Positions 44,092-55,336 of a stretch of 64,000 bases of DNA are shown here, piece after piece. The stretch is from Hippasteria phrygiana (taxonomy: Eukaryota; Echinodermata; Asteroidea; Valvatida; Goniasteridae), in NCBI GenBank assembly GCA_037893225.1, contig JAZGUH010000400.1:124001-188000 (forward strand), read 5' to 3'. Position 1 is the stretch's first letter; every line of letters starts with the position of its first letter. Under the pieces are notes generated by a model that was given only the letters and a program-made list of their open reading frames with translations, made no database searches and was not told the DNA's origin. The position numbers were made by a program, and so were the translations under genes.

Positions 44092-45968
44092 GTCCGAAAT
44101 GGGCGTCTAGAGCTACAGCTACGGCTACGTCACGCGTATAGTTGTAATGGCGAACACCTAGACAACAGCCCTAGACAAGTGATTTGGACGCAGCCTAATT
44201 CTAATTCTTCGAATTCTAATCTTCTCTCGGACCCACCCACAACAAACGGGGAGTTCTCTCCACGTGTGTAAGCCCGGTTCATACTTCATGCGAATGCGTG
44301 CGAAGCGAATTCGTTATGGTAACGGCCGGGGTGCGTCACAATGGAACTTCAATTGTTGACGTCATGAAATTCGCTTCGCATTCACATGAAGTCGAAGTAT
44401 GGACTGTTGTCATGCCAAAAAGTGTCCGGTGCATGCCAAATACTGTCCGCTCATTAGCATACTGCTCTCTGATTGGTCAAATACTGGCCGCTGAGCACGC
44501 GCAAAAGATACGGACACTATTTGGCATGTATTACATGCCAAATAGTGTCCGCTGCTAAAAAGTGTCCGCTCGATCACGCATGCGTTGCATGCAACGCACG
44601 TTGCATTATGGCTGCACTGCACAATATGAACACCCACCACACACACAAAGCACGCTACCAAATACTGTCCGTTCCTTGCCAAATACTGTCCGCTAAATTG
44701 CTGCCAAATACTGTCAGTTCCTTGCCAAATTCTGTCGGCTAAATTGCTGCCAAATAATGTCCGTTCCTTGCCAAATACTGCACTTTCCTTGCCAAATACT
44801 GTCCGCTATAAAATTGCTGCCAAATACTGTCCGTTCCTTGCCAAATACTTTTTTTTACTATACCTCATGAGTCATACGTATTCATGTACCAGCGACTATT
44901 TTGAATCGTTGGATGAGTTTTTATCCACTATTTTGTTCTTGATGACAGCCCGTTCAATTTTATCATACTGTCTGCTTGTTACTTTATATGTTCCCTCTTC
45001 ATATTTCCCCCAATGTTCTCCTTTCCAAGATCCCCTTTTTGTATTTATTATAAATACTACATATAAGTATATGTATTTAAGAACATTATGAAGATGCATG
45101 AACAAGATATGCCCTGTTGAAGAGGCCAATCAGCAGCTAGTTCCCGTTTCAATTCAGGGGAAATTACAATCTTTTCAAGTAATAAATATTTTCCACATGA
45201 ATGGGTAGTTTGTAATTTGAAAGTTTGCAATTTTTTCATTCGAATATATACATCAACATTCCAGAAAGTGAGAATAATTCTTATTTTAATGCTGCTAATT
45301 GCCCTTTCGTCAAATTTATAAAAATCAACAATAAAAGAGGTAAAATAAACCTAAAAAGATGATATTAAAAGATGTGAATGAGAACTTATCGTCAAGTGTT
45401 GATAGCTTGACTGTACTACGGCAAGAATCGACGCCATGATATATGATGTACGCTACGTACGCGCCCGGACACTATTAGCAAGCTTCCGGTATCGCGATGA
45501 CGTAATACCCACTTGACCAATCAGAGAGCAGTATGCTAATGAGCGGACAGTATTTGGCACCAGACACTTTTTGGCATGACACCGGGCTTAACTGGGCGAA
45601 ATTTCGGGGGGGGGGGAGGGCAAATGGGGTGCACACATTTGTTCAAGGGGGCACCGACAGTACATAAGCTGCACCTTGTATATTTTCTTGTACATTTGAA
45701 GATTTCAAATGGGGGGGGGGGGGGGGGGGGGCACCCAGGGGGCACGGATGTCATCAGCTGGGGGAGGGGGAGGGGGGGGGCACGTTCCCCTTGCCCCCCC
45801 CCTCCCGTAGTTACGCCACTGTGACACCACATCACACGAGCCGCGGCACACAGACGTAGGCTGCGTCCGAATCGCTTGTCTAGGGCCGGCTATAGGTGTT
45901 CTTCCATTACAACTACGCGTGGCGTAGCCGTAGCTGTAGCTCCAGACGCCCATTTCGGACACGGCCGT
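44092..45968. mobile_element. ~1.9-kb TIR element with nested inner element and tandem array
   Basis: Outer arms of about 115 bp: GTGTCCGAAATGGGCGTCTA (from 44100) and its inverse ending near 45965, with matching GCTACGGCTACG / GTAGCCGTAGC. Inside, AAGCCCGGTTCATAC (44269) and ACCGGGCTT (about 45582) form a second inverted pair, next to a foldback GCGAAGCGAATTCG / AATTCGCTTCGC (44300-44380). Between them, 44413-44850 is an array of TGCCAAATACTGTCCG units. The mirror unit TGCTAATGAGCGGACAGTAT lies at 45533. No transposase ORF. Confidence 0.8.
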
Positions 45969-46299
45969 ACTTGGTCACACACTTTCTTCTTTCGTCGCCA
46001 TGGCCGGTGTCATGCATAACACGACTCCATGAATATCCGACTCTTAACCCATGATGCATTGCATGCAATAGTAAATATAGCTCTATGTAATGAACGCAGT
46101 AATTAAATATTTGGCAATTTCATCACCTTTAATTTCATCCCAACCTAACCTTACACTAAACCCTAACCCTATTTCTCACCCTCTATAATCCTCACCCTCA
46201 CCCTATTTCTTGCCCATTTTGTTGTACTACGCCTAATGAGCATGCGCGTTAGAACCATTAAGTCGGTTTTTCAGGGAGTCCGATATTCACGCGACACTT

Positions 46300-46488
46300 T
46301 CGCGCGTGATGTGCGGTACGGTATGAACAAACAAAATAGCGGTCGAGTGAATCATTCCTTCCTCCGGTCCTATGACTATGAGTGAATGTGGCCGGCATAA
46401 CAGTTTGCCAAGAAGTGTGGCGCATATTGGTTTATATTTCCGAGGAGTAGGAATTTGGTTTTAGCTTTTCGTGGTCCGCAAGGCAAAG
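46300..46488 (+). other. Probable 5' UTR exon 1 of the gene at 50383
   Basis: CpG-containing segment ending GCAAAG followed by a consensus donor GTAAGTAG at 46489. No long ORF. The next plus-strand acceptor with a good polypyrimidine tract precedes 50326. The 5' boundary is arbitrary. The linkage is inferred, not shown. Confidence 0.35.
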
Positions 46489-46626
46489 GTAAGTAGAAAT
46501 TCTGACGATAACCGCTGTAGGCTACTTTGTCATTGATCGCAACGCCAACCATGCCAACGGAATCCGGCCACTTTCACTAGCCACGCTATAAAACGTTAGC
46601 ACTAAAAACGTTAGGGGCTCCGTCAG

Positions 46627-47909
46627 TCAAAACTGGAATATTACGGAATCAGAGGAGTTGCCTTGGATTGGTTCAGGAGTTATCTTACTAATCGTCAGCA
46701 ATTTGTATCTATTCATGGAACCGAGTCTACTTATTGTAAAATATCTTGAGGAGTCCCACAGCACAGGGTTCTTTCTATCCTGGGTCCCCTTTTATTTTCC
46801 ATATATTATTAATGACTTTGACAAATCCTCAGATGTACTTTCTTTTATTCTTTTTGCTGATGATAGTAATTTATTTTATAGCCACAGTGATGTAAATGTA
46901 CTTTTTGATACGATTAACTATGAGATGGAAAAAGTATCTGCTTGGATCAAAGCAAATAAGTTATCCCTTAATGTTAAAAAGAAATAACTACATGTTGATC
47001 AGCAAAAGGCAATACCGCCAGCTTTCTGCAATTTGTATTGATAATACTAATATCACTAAAACTGATTGTTTAAAAATTGTGGGCCTGTACATTGATGATA
47101 GTCTTTCATGGAACAAACACATTAATCACATTTCTATTGTTATTTCCAGAAATATAGTATTATATCCAAGTTAAAATGTACTTTCCCCCAAGATGTCTTA
47201 TAATACCTTTATTTTACCCTATATAACATAATACTCGCATGGGGCAACAGTGGTATTGGTCATATTAATAGAATCCTCAAATTGCAGAAAAAAGCTTTAC
47301 GTATCATTAACAATGTTAACTTTTATGAACATAGTAATCCACTTTTTTATAACTGTAGTATTTTAAAAGTCAATGATATTTACTCTCTTCAGCTGGGTTC
47401 CCTCATGCATCAACTTAACAACAACAACTTCCCTAAATCCGTTTGTTCCATGTTTTAAAAAAACAATGAAATTCATCATCATTTTACAAGGCAGTGTCAT
47501 GAATTTCATCGATCCTATGCTCGTACTACACTCTCTAAAGCAACTGAAATATGAAGGTCCCAAGCTGTGGAGCTCGGTTGACATTTCCTTGAAAAACATT
47601 TCTAGTCTCTCGCTCTTTAAACGTAAATTTAAAAATATGCTATTGAATAATTATTTACAGAGTAATTAAGTGTTTCCTTTTTGTCACGGGGTTACAAGCT
47701 GCAGGATAGGCTACTGATTTCTTAATCATGTCATTTCCATTTTTATGTTTGGTGTTACATGTATGTGTTTATGTATGTGTCTTTTTGTATAATTTGTTTA
47801 CTGGGGATCTCTACTCGACAAGCCTTGCTTTTTAGGGATCCCCATCCACATATTTTATATACTTTAATCCTTTGGTTGTTGTTGTGGAAAATAAAGTGAA
47901 GTTGAATTG
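46627..47909 (+). mobile_element. Decayed LINE fragment (FADD reverse transcriptase, 3' half)
   Basis: The frame at 46658-46987 contains INDFDKSSDVLSFILFADD, the reverse transcriptase catalytic FADD box. It continues with frameshifts at about 46985 (LKIVGLYIDDSLSWNKHI) and 47170. The last frame ends GPKLWSSVDISLKNISSLSL with a stop at about 47669, as in CR1/L2-type LINEs. The 3' end AATAAAGTGAAGTTGAATTG is at about 47890-47909. Several stops and shifts show it is dead. Confidence 0.8.
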
Positions 47910-47982
47910 AGAGACCCATAGTTCTAGGGGTACGTTAGCAGTACTGTAGTGTAGCAGGAATAGTGGACATATTTTACTTTAA

Positions 47983-48370
47983 TTAAACCCTCCTATATAG
48001 TATACTTATAACTACATGTATCACAGCCTATCAAAAACTCTAAACACCAACTCTCACAGTTTGTGTGTCGTTTCAACAGTTGTCGGTCACTTCGCCCAAA
48101 AACCACATCGCCCTCAACCACTTCGCCCTCAACCACTTCGCCCTCAACCACTTCGCCCTCAACCACTTCGCCCAAACCCCACTTCGCCCAATTACCCCTT
48201 CGCCCAAACGCCACTTCGCCCAAACGCCACTTCGCCCAAAAACCACTTCGCCCAAAAACCACTTCGCCCAATTAGTACTTCGCCCAATTAGTACTTCGCC
48301 CAAAAACCACTTCGCCCAAAAACCACTTCGCCCAAAAACCACTTCGCCCAAAAAGCACTTACCAGTGTAT
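47983..48370. repeat. 16-17-bp minisatellite, CACTTCGCCC array (left arm)
   Basis: A TTAAACCCTCC MITE end (47983-48076) leads into about 15 units of ACTTCGCCC plus a 5-8-bp variable tail at about 48086-48356. Tail order: AAAAACC, then several TCAACC-type, then AAACCCC, AATTACCCC, AAACGCC, AAACGCC, AAAAACC and AATTAGT. Non-coding despite open frames. Confidence 0.88.
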
Positions 48371-48813
48371 TTATCAGTTCTAACTGAATGCACCGCCACT
48401 GCCCTGGAAGAGTTTTAAGCCAAAAAAGGATAGGGCCTATCCGTGTTTTTCGAAAGTACAAAATGACTTTCGCGGGTTTTTTTCGCCCTTCCCGCCCGTA
48501 CGGTAAAGCAGGAATCACGACAATACTGGAATAACTAATAAGTTAAAACCTAAGTTATTGTATATATGCAGATTTAATTTATTTGTGTGGGTACTTGTAT
48601 GCGTGTAAATATTAATGCCATATATAGTCGTGTTTGTTATAATTTTTCCTGGCAGGCAATTTGCCGTTTTCGTTTATTTGGTCATTCAAATTATGGTGCA
48701 TTCAAGACTGTATTTGCGTTCTTAAATTGAGTTTTGTGACATCCTTTTTGTGACCATGCTTTTCTTTTCTTATTAGTAATATGCCTTATATATGGGCAAT
48801 TATTTTCATCAAG

Positions 48814-48827
48814 CAGTGGCGGATCTA

Positions 48828-48863
<36 letters not shown>

Positions 48864-49010
48864 GGTTTTGGGGGTTTAAACCCCCCCCCCCCCCTTGGGC
48901 TGAGAAAAAAATTAAAAATAACCAGTGTCGGGTGTCGAAAATTCGGCACGCTGGGGTGTGTAGGCCAATTACCCCCCCCCCCCCTTAGTGAAAACCTAGA
49001 TCCGCCCCTG
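48814..49010. mobile_element. MITE with CAGTGGCGGATCTAC ends and 34-G tract
   Basis: CAGTGGCGGATCTAC at the left and CTAGATCCGCCCCTG at the right are imperfect inverted ends. The interior contains G34 at 48829-48862 and C runs near 48880 and 48972. It sits between the two inverted CTTCGCCC arrays. Confidence 0.75.
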
Positions 49011-49166
49011 TCAAGTGGTCATTCAAATTATTACGATTTTTAAAATTGATATATTTTCTAAGAGGTTTTTATAAAAATTGCGTGAAATTTATAATGTAAT
49101 TTTTTACAAACATTTGTAATGATGTATGTAACGAACTAATAAAATGAAAATAAGGCATACGGATCG

Positions 49167-49432
49167 GGCATGGGCGAAGTGGTTTTTGGGTGAAGTGGTT
49201 TTTGGGCGAAGTGGTAATTGGGCGAAGTAGTAATTGGGCGAAGTGGTTTTTGGGTGAAGTGGCGTTTGGGCGAAGGGGTAATTGGGCGAAGTGGGGTTTG
49301 GGCGAAGTGGCGTTTGGGCGAAGTGGTTGAGGGCGAAGTGGTTGAGGGCGAAGTGGTTGAGGGCGATGTGGTTTTTGGGCGAAGTGACTGTAAAGCGTTT
49401 CAACCTGTCATTGTTTGATAGGTTTTGATCTA
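49167..49432. repeat. GGGCGAAGTGG minisatellite (right arm, inverted)
   Basis: About 13 units of GGGCGAAGTGG with variable tails, ending GAAGTGACTGTAAAGCGTTTCAACCTG. Read on the minus strand, it starts and proceeds through variant units in nearly the same order as 48086-48356. Confidence 0.88.
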
Positions 49433-49448
49433 GCATGCAGCAGGGCCA

Positions 49449-49890
49449 AGGGCGATTGTGTAGTGTAAGGCCCTGTTCCCTAGTATAAGGAAACAAAAAT
49501 CCACTTTTATAGGTTATTGGAATTGCCAAACTAGTTAGCGACATTACAAACCAACAGGTATGCCGTTGATAAAGGGCAGGGTTTTAGTTTTTGAGTAAAA
49601 TTTTTGGGTAAAGCGGCGACGAAGACGACAAAACGCAACTCGAAAATAAAAGATGGCGATCACCGAGACGCACAGTAAACACGCAAAACCGCGTTGATTC
49701 GCATGGCAACCGCCGTGAAGCACGTAAGAAAATTGCATTTTCTACCGCAATAAACTGTTCAAAATTACAAAAAACGATGTCAAAAGTCTGGTAATTAGGT
49801 TAAAAAAAGTCGTTTTGGAATGAGAAAAAATACCCTTGACTCTATTTTGATCAAAACTAAAGAGGGGCCCTACACTACACAATCGCCGGG
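49449..49890. mobile_element. MITE, TAGGGCCCT family (copy 2)
   Basis: Ends GGGCGATTGTGTAGTGTAAG and CTACACTACACAATCGCC are inverted. The interior matches 17628-18081, including GACGACAAAACGCAA and AAAGATGGCGATCAC. Confidence 0.8.
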
Positions 49891-50325
49891 AACAGGAGGG
49901 TTAATAATGGCCCACCAAAATGGGTCCGGAAGAGCAAAATCGTGGACAATGATAACAGCTCCCTGATATTTGTGTTTTATTTCTCCATGCTAGTACAAAC
50001 TTTCTTTTGTATTGCACGAAAATTTCCAACCAAATTCGTAAACTTAAAGGCGCCATCTATTTATAATACAAAATTTCTAAACACGAATGGATGGTTTATA
50101 TTTTGTCAGATTTTTCTGTTCTTTCCAAAAGTTGCTTTTGAACATGAATTTTGTTTAATTTGTTAATGTCTGAAAATTTCAATCAGGGTGACCCCGAACC
50201 CTTGATTTTCTATTGTAGTGTCACTGTGTAGTATTGCGATGCCGAGAGCATGTATGTGAGTTGAATTATATAATAAAATTTACCAAAACAGGCAAATTGA
50301 TTTGATTTGTTTTCTCATTCCACAG

Positions 50326-50623
50326 ACAAGAGTGCAGAACAGCAGCCTTAAAAGAGAACATTTTTGACATCTTCTGAGGAAGATGGCAACTGTACTGAAA
50401 TTTGGACTGCTCCCAGCTATTGCCCTCGTCTTCATTGTTTTGTTTTCTGTCGGGCAATGCGCTAACTCTAACAACAATGGCAACCTGACATTGGACGATG
50501 TACCCACTGACCACGAGTACCAGGCAACTGGAGAGTACGACGAGGGAGGCTTTCCACTGCCCACAACATGGGGGCTCATTGACAGCTTCTTGCACACGAT
50601 ATCACCCGCCGCTCCACCTTACG
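50326..50623 (+). CDS. 5' coding exon of a secreted or membrane protein, possibly prominin-like (partial)
   Basis: A TTTTCTCATTCCACAG acceptor precedes 50326; the ATG is at 50383 and the donor GTAAGTG at 50624, leaving phase 1. The 80 encoded residues start with a signal peptide (MATVLKFGLLPAIALVFIVL, cleavage near FSVGQCA). A hydrophilic Asn/Asp-rich segment follows (SNNNGNLTLDD, one N-glycosylation site NLT), then PTTWGLIDSFLHTISPAAPP. That last stretch is loosely like the segment before the first transmembrane helix of prominins, but the match is short. No later exon was found in the window, so the gene must have a long first coding intron or continue beyond 64000. The open frame past 50623 is intron. 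Confidence 0.55.
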
Positions 50624-50736
50624 GTAAGTGTATTTTTGTGCCTCAACATCAGTATGAGAATCACTATTCCATTTTTTTCAAAAGGAATCAACTCTTTGAA
50701 GTAAATAGAGTACAGAAACGCATCATTAATTTAATT

Positions 50737-51725
50737 GGGCTTATCCTTACAATCACTCTAACCGAAGATCTGTTGCTACTCTTTTTAGTCTGTTCTACAG
50801 ATACTTTCATGGTAAATGTTTAGGGGTGTGCATCGGAACCGGGTACCCGGGAACTCGAGAACTCGAGTACCCGGGAACTCGAGAACTCGAGTACCCGACC
50901 GTTCATGTCAGGAACCAGTTCCAGATTATGGAATCGAGTACCCGTACAACTTTACATTATCGCATGTTATTTGTCGGGAATTTTCAAAAGTAAAACCGGA
51001 CTATGTGGGAAAACAGGACAGATTTCATGTTTATGACGCTCACGAAACTTGACAATAAAGGGAATTTACTGGTCGTGGTTTTTGCAGTCTGGGTATGTAA
51101 GAGCCTCAACGAGACATAATAGCATACCTCATAGCTCAATCCACAATATATACAACTGTATAAAAGCTTCCGCCTTCCGGACAAGTCTTTTCTGATGATG
51201 CCGGTGCATGCGCGTGCCGGCACACACAAAGGTGGAGAAGTGACCATGTTGACTGGACAGGCATGACTGTAGATTTTCAGAATTTTGTCTGAATTCAGAC
51301 TTTGTGAATCTCGGAGAAAGATATTATTACAACTTCCAGGATTGGAAGTTTTGGGTTGGGTTTCTTTAACGGGTACCCGGGTACACGTATTTTTTTCAAT
51401 CGGGTACCCGGTTCTTTTAATACCCGTAAATGCACACCCCTATAAATGTTCCACCGGCTTGTTCAGCTTGGGTCCTCCCATTAGAGTGTTTGAACGTGAA
51501 ACTCAGCTTTCTGCCTGTTTGCACCAATTATACTCTAGCTGCATTTGAAGCAAGATATGGGACAGAGGGAACCCCCCTCTTTTGTGTTGGTCATTGTGTT
51601 CCTGGAATCTCATGAATTCTTTTAAGATATCCAGGGGGGGGGGGGTACTCCTTGTCCTATATCTTGCTGGGTATATCTACAGTGTAGCTGTACCTAGATA
51701 CTAGATGTAGAACAAAAAGCTTTGA
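50737..51725 (+). repeat. Interspersed repeat R, copy interrupted by a hAT MITE
   Basis: 50737-50820 and 51443-51725 together match the reverse complement of 30298-30510. The interruption is the element at 50821-51442. Confidence 0.8.
50821..51442. mobile_element. 622-bp hAT MITE, TAGGGGTGTGCA ends
   Basis: TAGGGGTGTGCAT and ATGCACACCCCTA-type ends are inverted, and TAAATGTT flanks both sides (50813-50820, 51443-51450). The subterminal region is full of GGTACCCGGG / AACTCGAGAACTCGAG palindromes. No transposase. Confidence 0.92.
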
Positions 51726-52499
51726 TTCTTTTTCTTTTTGGAGCTCCATACCGTGAATGGCTTTTAGCCTTGTTCGGGGCGAACTTGCATACAAAATGTT
51801 GCCAATACTGCATACTTGGAGTAGATTTCAGGCACCACCCTAAGATTTTGAAACATGCTACATGTACATGTACACTCAAAAATCAGGATTTAAGATTGCC
51901 GATTCCCTCCATAAAATATATAACTGTTTGCTGCGTGTTGAATTTCTGCTTTCCTTGTATGCTGCCAGCCCGCCATTCACTTTATTCAATAATTGTTAAT
52001 AATTCGTCTCTCCGTCACAATTCATCCTCTAGGTCATCATTCATGTGTATTCCGACAGTATAGTGAATTTTGATATGTATACAGCTGACATGTTTGTGTT
52101 TCATTTCACAATTCAAAACATTTGTCATTCTACAAAAAAATGAACAGTATTTTTTTTCTTTTTGTTCAATACCTTTATGCTACACCAAACCGGTTTTTCC
52201 GCCCCAGGGTGATTGAATGTCAACTGTGCATTGACTTCATGCTTTTACTGACTCCACTTAGTCATTGTGGCACAAGAAACAAACTCCCCAAACCTGAAGA
52301 AGTAGGGCATTACAAGTAAACAATAACATTCAAAAGGGTCACAAATAACTGTTACACGGAACCACTAGGCGGAAAGCAATACTACTCAAGTAGGCTGGCT
52401 ATATTATTGAATTATTACATTTGAAGTGATGTCTTAGGGAAGAATATTTGGAGAGGGGAGGGGGAGAGACAGGTGTCAGTTTTGAAGGATGGTGGTGCT

Positions 52500-52656
52500 T
52501 CAGTAGCCGTATGATGCCATTGGCCGCCATTTGTGCAGTTTCAATCCATTGTTGGATTATTGTTTATGCTTGACTGCACAAACACATTGTAGTGGTTCGA
52601 TTTGGCTGCCAGAACCGCTGCGACGTCTCCTGTAAAATACCGTGCCCAAGGGGTTA
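52500..52656 (+). mobile_element. MITE family M2, 5'-eroded copy
   Basis: GATGCCATTGGCCGCC through GTAAAATACCGTGCCCAAGG and GGTTAA matches 58301-58520. The left terminal repeat is missing. Confidence 0.75.
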
Positions 52657-52802
52657 ACCCTCCCTCTCTCGGTGCCAAAATGGAGCCAATGGACCCTATC
52701 TATCAAAACCTGTTGAGTGACAGGTTGTAATACACAAGCTGTGAGAGAGGAAGGGGTTCCTTTTTTGATAGGTTGTGATAGTTAGAATAGTAGGATGGTT
52801 AA
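52653..52802. mobile_element. 150-bp MITE, TTAACCCTCC ends
   Basis: TTAACCCTCCCTCTC at the left and AGGATGGTTAA at the right. The interior CAAAATGGAGCCAA and ATAGGTTGTGATAGTT match 35154-35301 inverted. It shares its left TTAA with the M2 copy ending at 52656. Confidence 0.8.
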
Positions 52803-52902
52803 TTTATTAAAAACAATGAAAAACCAAAGTCAGGTAATTAATCAAAATTCTCAATTTGCCTAAGATGGTTCATATTTTGTTTTCCCATTATCATGATTTA
52901 AC

Positions 52903-53240
52903 TTTAGCCGTGTCCGCATTTGAATTTTTTTGGTAAAACGTACAGAGACTCTTGTCAACTTGTCCAAATTAAGTCCAGTGTGACCAGCCGGTAAACATTC
53001 CAAATTGTCAAGTGTCGATCGTCGGTTGTCTGTTTATCCCTCCGCAGCAGCAACTTTTACAGGGCCAACCGTGTTGCGGAAGAGTTTCGTGCTTGACCAC
53101 TGCAGAGTTTACACGGCCAAGGACTTTCCGCTAACCGTGCAATCCAAGTGCAGATGCACGGAAGAATAATCACAGTGGAATGTTAACAATCACGCACAGT
53201 AACTTTTGACAATAGTTAGTCTAATGCGAATGCGGCTTTT
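52903..53240. mobile_element. Putative MITE, AGCCGTGTCCGCATT ends
   Basis: TTAGCCGTGTCCGCATTTGAA and the inverse-like AATGCGAATGCGGCTTTT bracket about 300 bp with TTTACACGGCCA motifs. The arms are imperfect. Confidence 0.4.
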
Positions 53241-55330
53241 GTTGCCAAAATTTGGTTTTCGGGTTTGTTTTTAAATTTATTTAAAAATCATGCACAGAAA
53301 GTGTGCTCCAGCACAGGAAATAGGTATTTGTAGCACAACCTGAATATAAAATTGTGTTTCACTTGTGCAAATTTGTATTTTTATGGTTGCTAAAATATTT
53401 TTTGTTAATTTCAATTATGCCAGAAGTTGCTAAAGATGTTTTTCCCTTTATTTAGAAATCATGGGAAGAAAAGTTAATTCAGAACAAGAGGGACACATTG
53501 AACATTTTGCATAATTTCCTAATTTTCATTTAGCCTTGTGTGCCTTGTGTTTTTTTTACCCCAGATTTTTTTTGTCTTTCGACCGACCCAGAATCATAGA
53601 AATAAAAAGGGATGCCCAAATCCATTGTTATTGGGATCGCTTAAAAATCCAAAAACTTTGAATTTTGATAGAAAATGAATTCATGTACATGAAGCCATTA
53701 GGGATTTTTCAGCCTTGAGTTGCTTAATTCTTTTCAAATTTTCAAATTGTATGTTTTCCATCAATATGATAAATTGGAAAAGTAAAAATTTGTGCTGTAC
53801 AAAAAAAGGGCTGTGAAGATTAACCCTAATTCCCTAGGGTGTCATGAGTGTGTGGAAAATCATATTAAAATTGGAGGCTTCAGGACTGTAAGGGTTAAAA
53901 AAAAAAGCTCAATTACATTAAAGCATTTTCAGCATTTCTGGACCTGCAGTAAGAATGTACATAGTTTTCCCCAAAGTCTAAACAGTGAAAAGTCCAAAGA
54001 AGACCAAAAGTTCAAAGTGTCAAACTGTAAAAAAAAAAACCAAACCACCAAAACCAAAACAAAAAACAAAACCAAGCAAACCATAAACGAAAAAAAATAA
54101 ATAAATTCAGAAACACTTAAAAGAAATATGGCTATCCAAGCTATTTAACCAAGGCCTTACTTTAAATGTAAAAGCTGTTGTCAATGGTAATAAAAAACTG
54201 TTCTAAATTCTAATCAGTTGTTGCTCACAGTGTTATAAATAATGAAGTCTTTAATTAGCCACTGCTGGGATTCTGAGGCAGTTAAATAAACAACAGCAGT
54301 GTTTAGATTAATTATTTATGCTATTAATTCAGGTCAAGAATGGAAGCCGGGTGTGTACTTTTACATGTAAATGATTTCTTTGGTTAATTATTTTTTTAAG
54401 GGCTGTAACACTAACAGTTCAAGTGCCATTGTGAACTGATGAAGCACTGTCAATCAAACCCACGTTTAAAGCTGCTATGTTCATGCTTTTGGGTGTGTCA
54501 CCCAGAAATACAAATTTTCAGGTTCAATTGCTAATTTGTGAGCATTAGATACATTTGTGAGTTTATGTTATGAGTAATGAGCTTTTCAATAAGACATTCC
54601 ACAGAAAAATCAGCAGAAAAACAGTAACAGATTTAGTAATTTTTTTCGAATTATGTAGGAGCGGGACAATTCCTAATAAGCCTTTTCACGCTAGACCTAA
54701 TCTCGGGGTGGCCCCTGGATGACTCGGGGTGAAAATAAACCTAGATTCACACTTGAAATTCTCTTTCTTTGTTCTGTGATTGAATAACAAAAAACAAACA
54801 AATAAATGGTCAGTTGGTTAGTCAGTCAGTCGGTCGGGCGGTCAAGCAATCAATCGGTCAGGAAGACCAAATATAGTACACAACATAAATATATATGTAT
54901 ATGTATATGTACATGTACATGTACATAGTAAGTATTTTTGTTCACAAATACATTTTTTGTTTGTTCATACTTCATAAGTAGGGGGAATTAAAAATGTAAT
55001 TTGTTTCAGTTAGAGAATAGACATAGACATTTGACATACTCAACAGTGCTTGCTGTTTCATAAAATTATTAAGAAGGCAATTTTTCAACCAACTTTGCAA
55101 AGTCACTTTGTTGGTTACGAGTACATGTATTTAAAAGCAGGTTATGTGTAATTAATTTAAATGGAATTATCCTTGAAAAACAACCAGTGACCAGCAAACC
55201 AGGATAAAGAGGCAGTTAATTATGACTTCCTGCAGTCACCAGTCTGTGGTTGTAATTCAGGGGCACTGTTTTCATTCTCAAATTGACTGCTAGCCATTAC
55301 CTCAAATTACATGTACATAGTGAAAGTGAA
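53241..55330. other. AT-rich non-coding region
   Basis: No exon with credible splice sites. Short simple repeats at 54800-54860 (GTCAGTCGGTC-like) and 54889-54927 (ATGTATATGTACATG). Otherwise nothing is recognised. Confidence 0.5.
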
Positions 55331-55336
55331 ACCTGT

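Noticed and set aside
48016..49544. Frames of TSPKNHFAQ-like repeats
   Set aside because: Minisatellite translation on both strands; the arrays are non-coding inverted copies.
53792..54100. 102-codon Lys-rich plus-strand frame
   Set aside because: A-rich low-complexity translation with no start context, splice sites or family resemblance.
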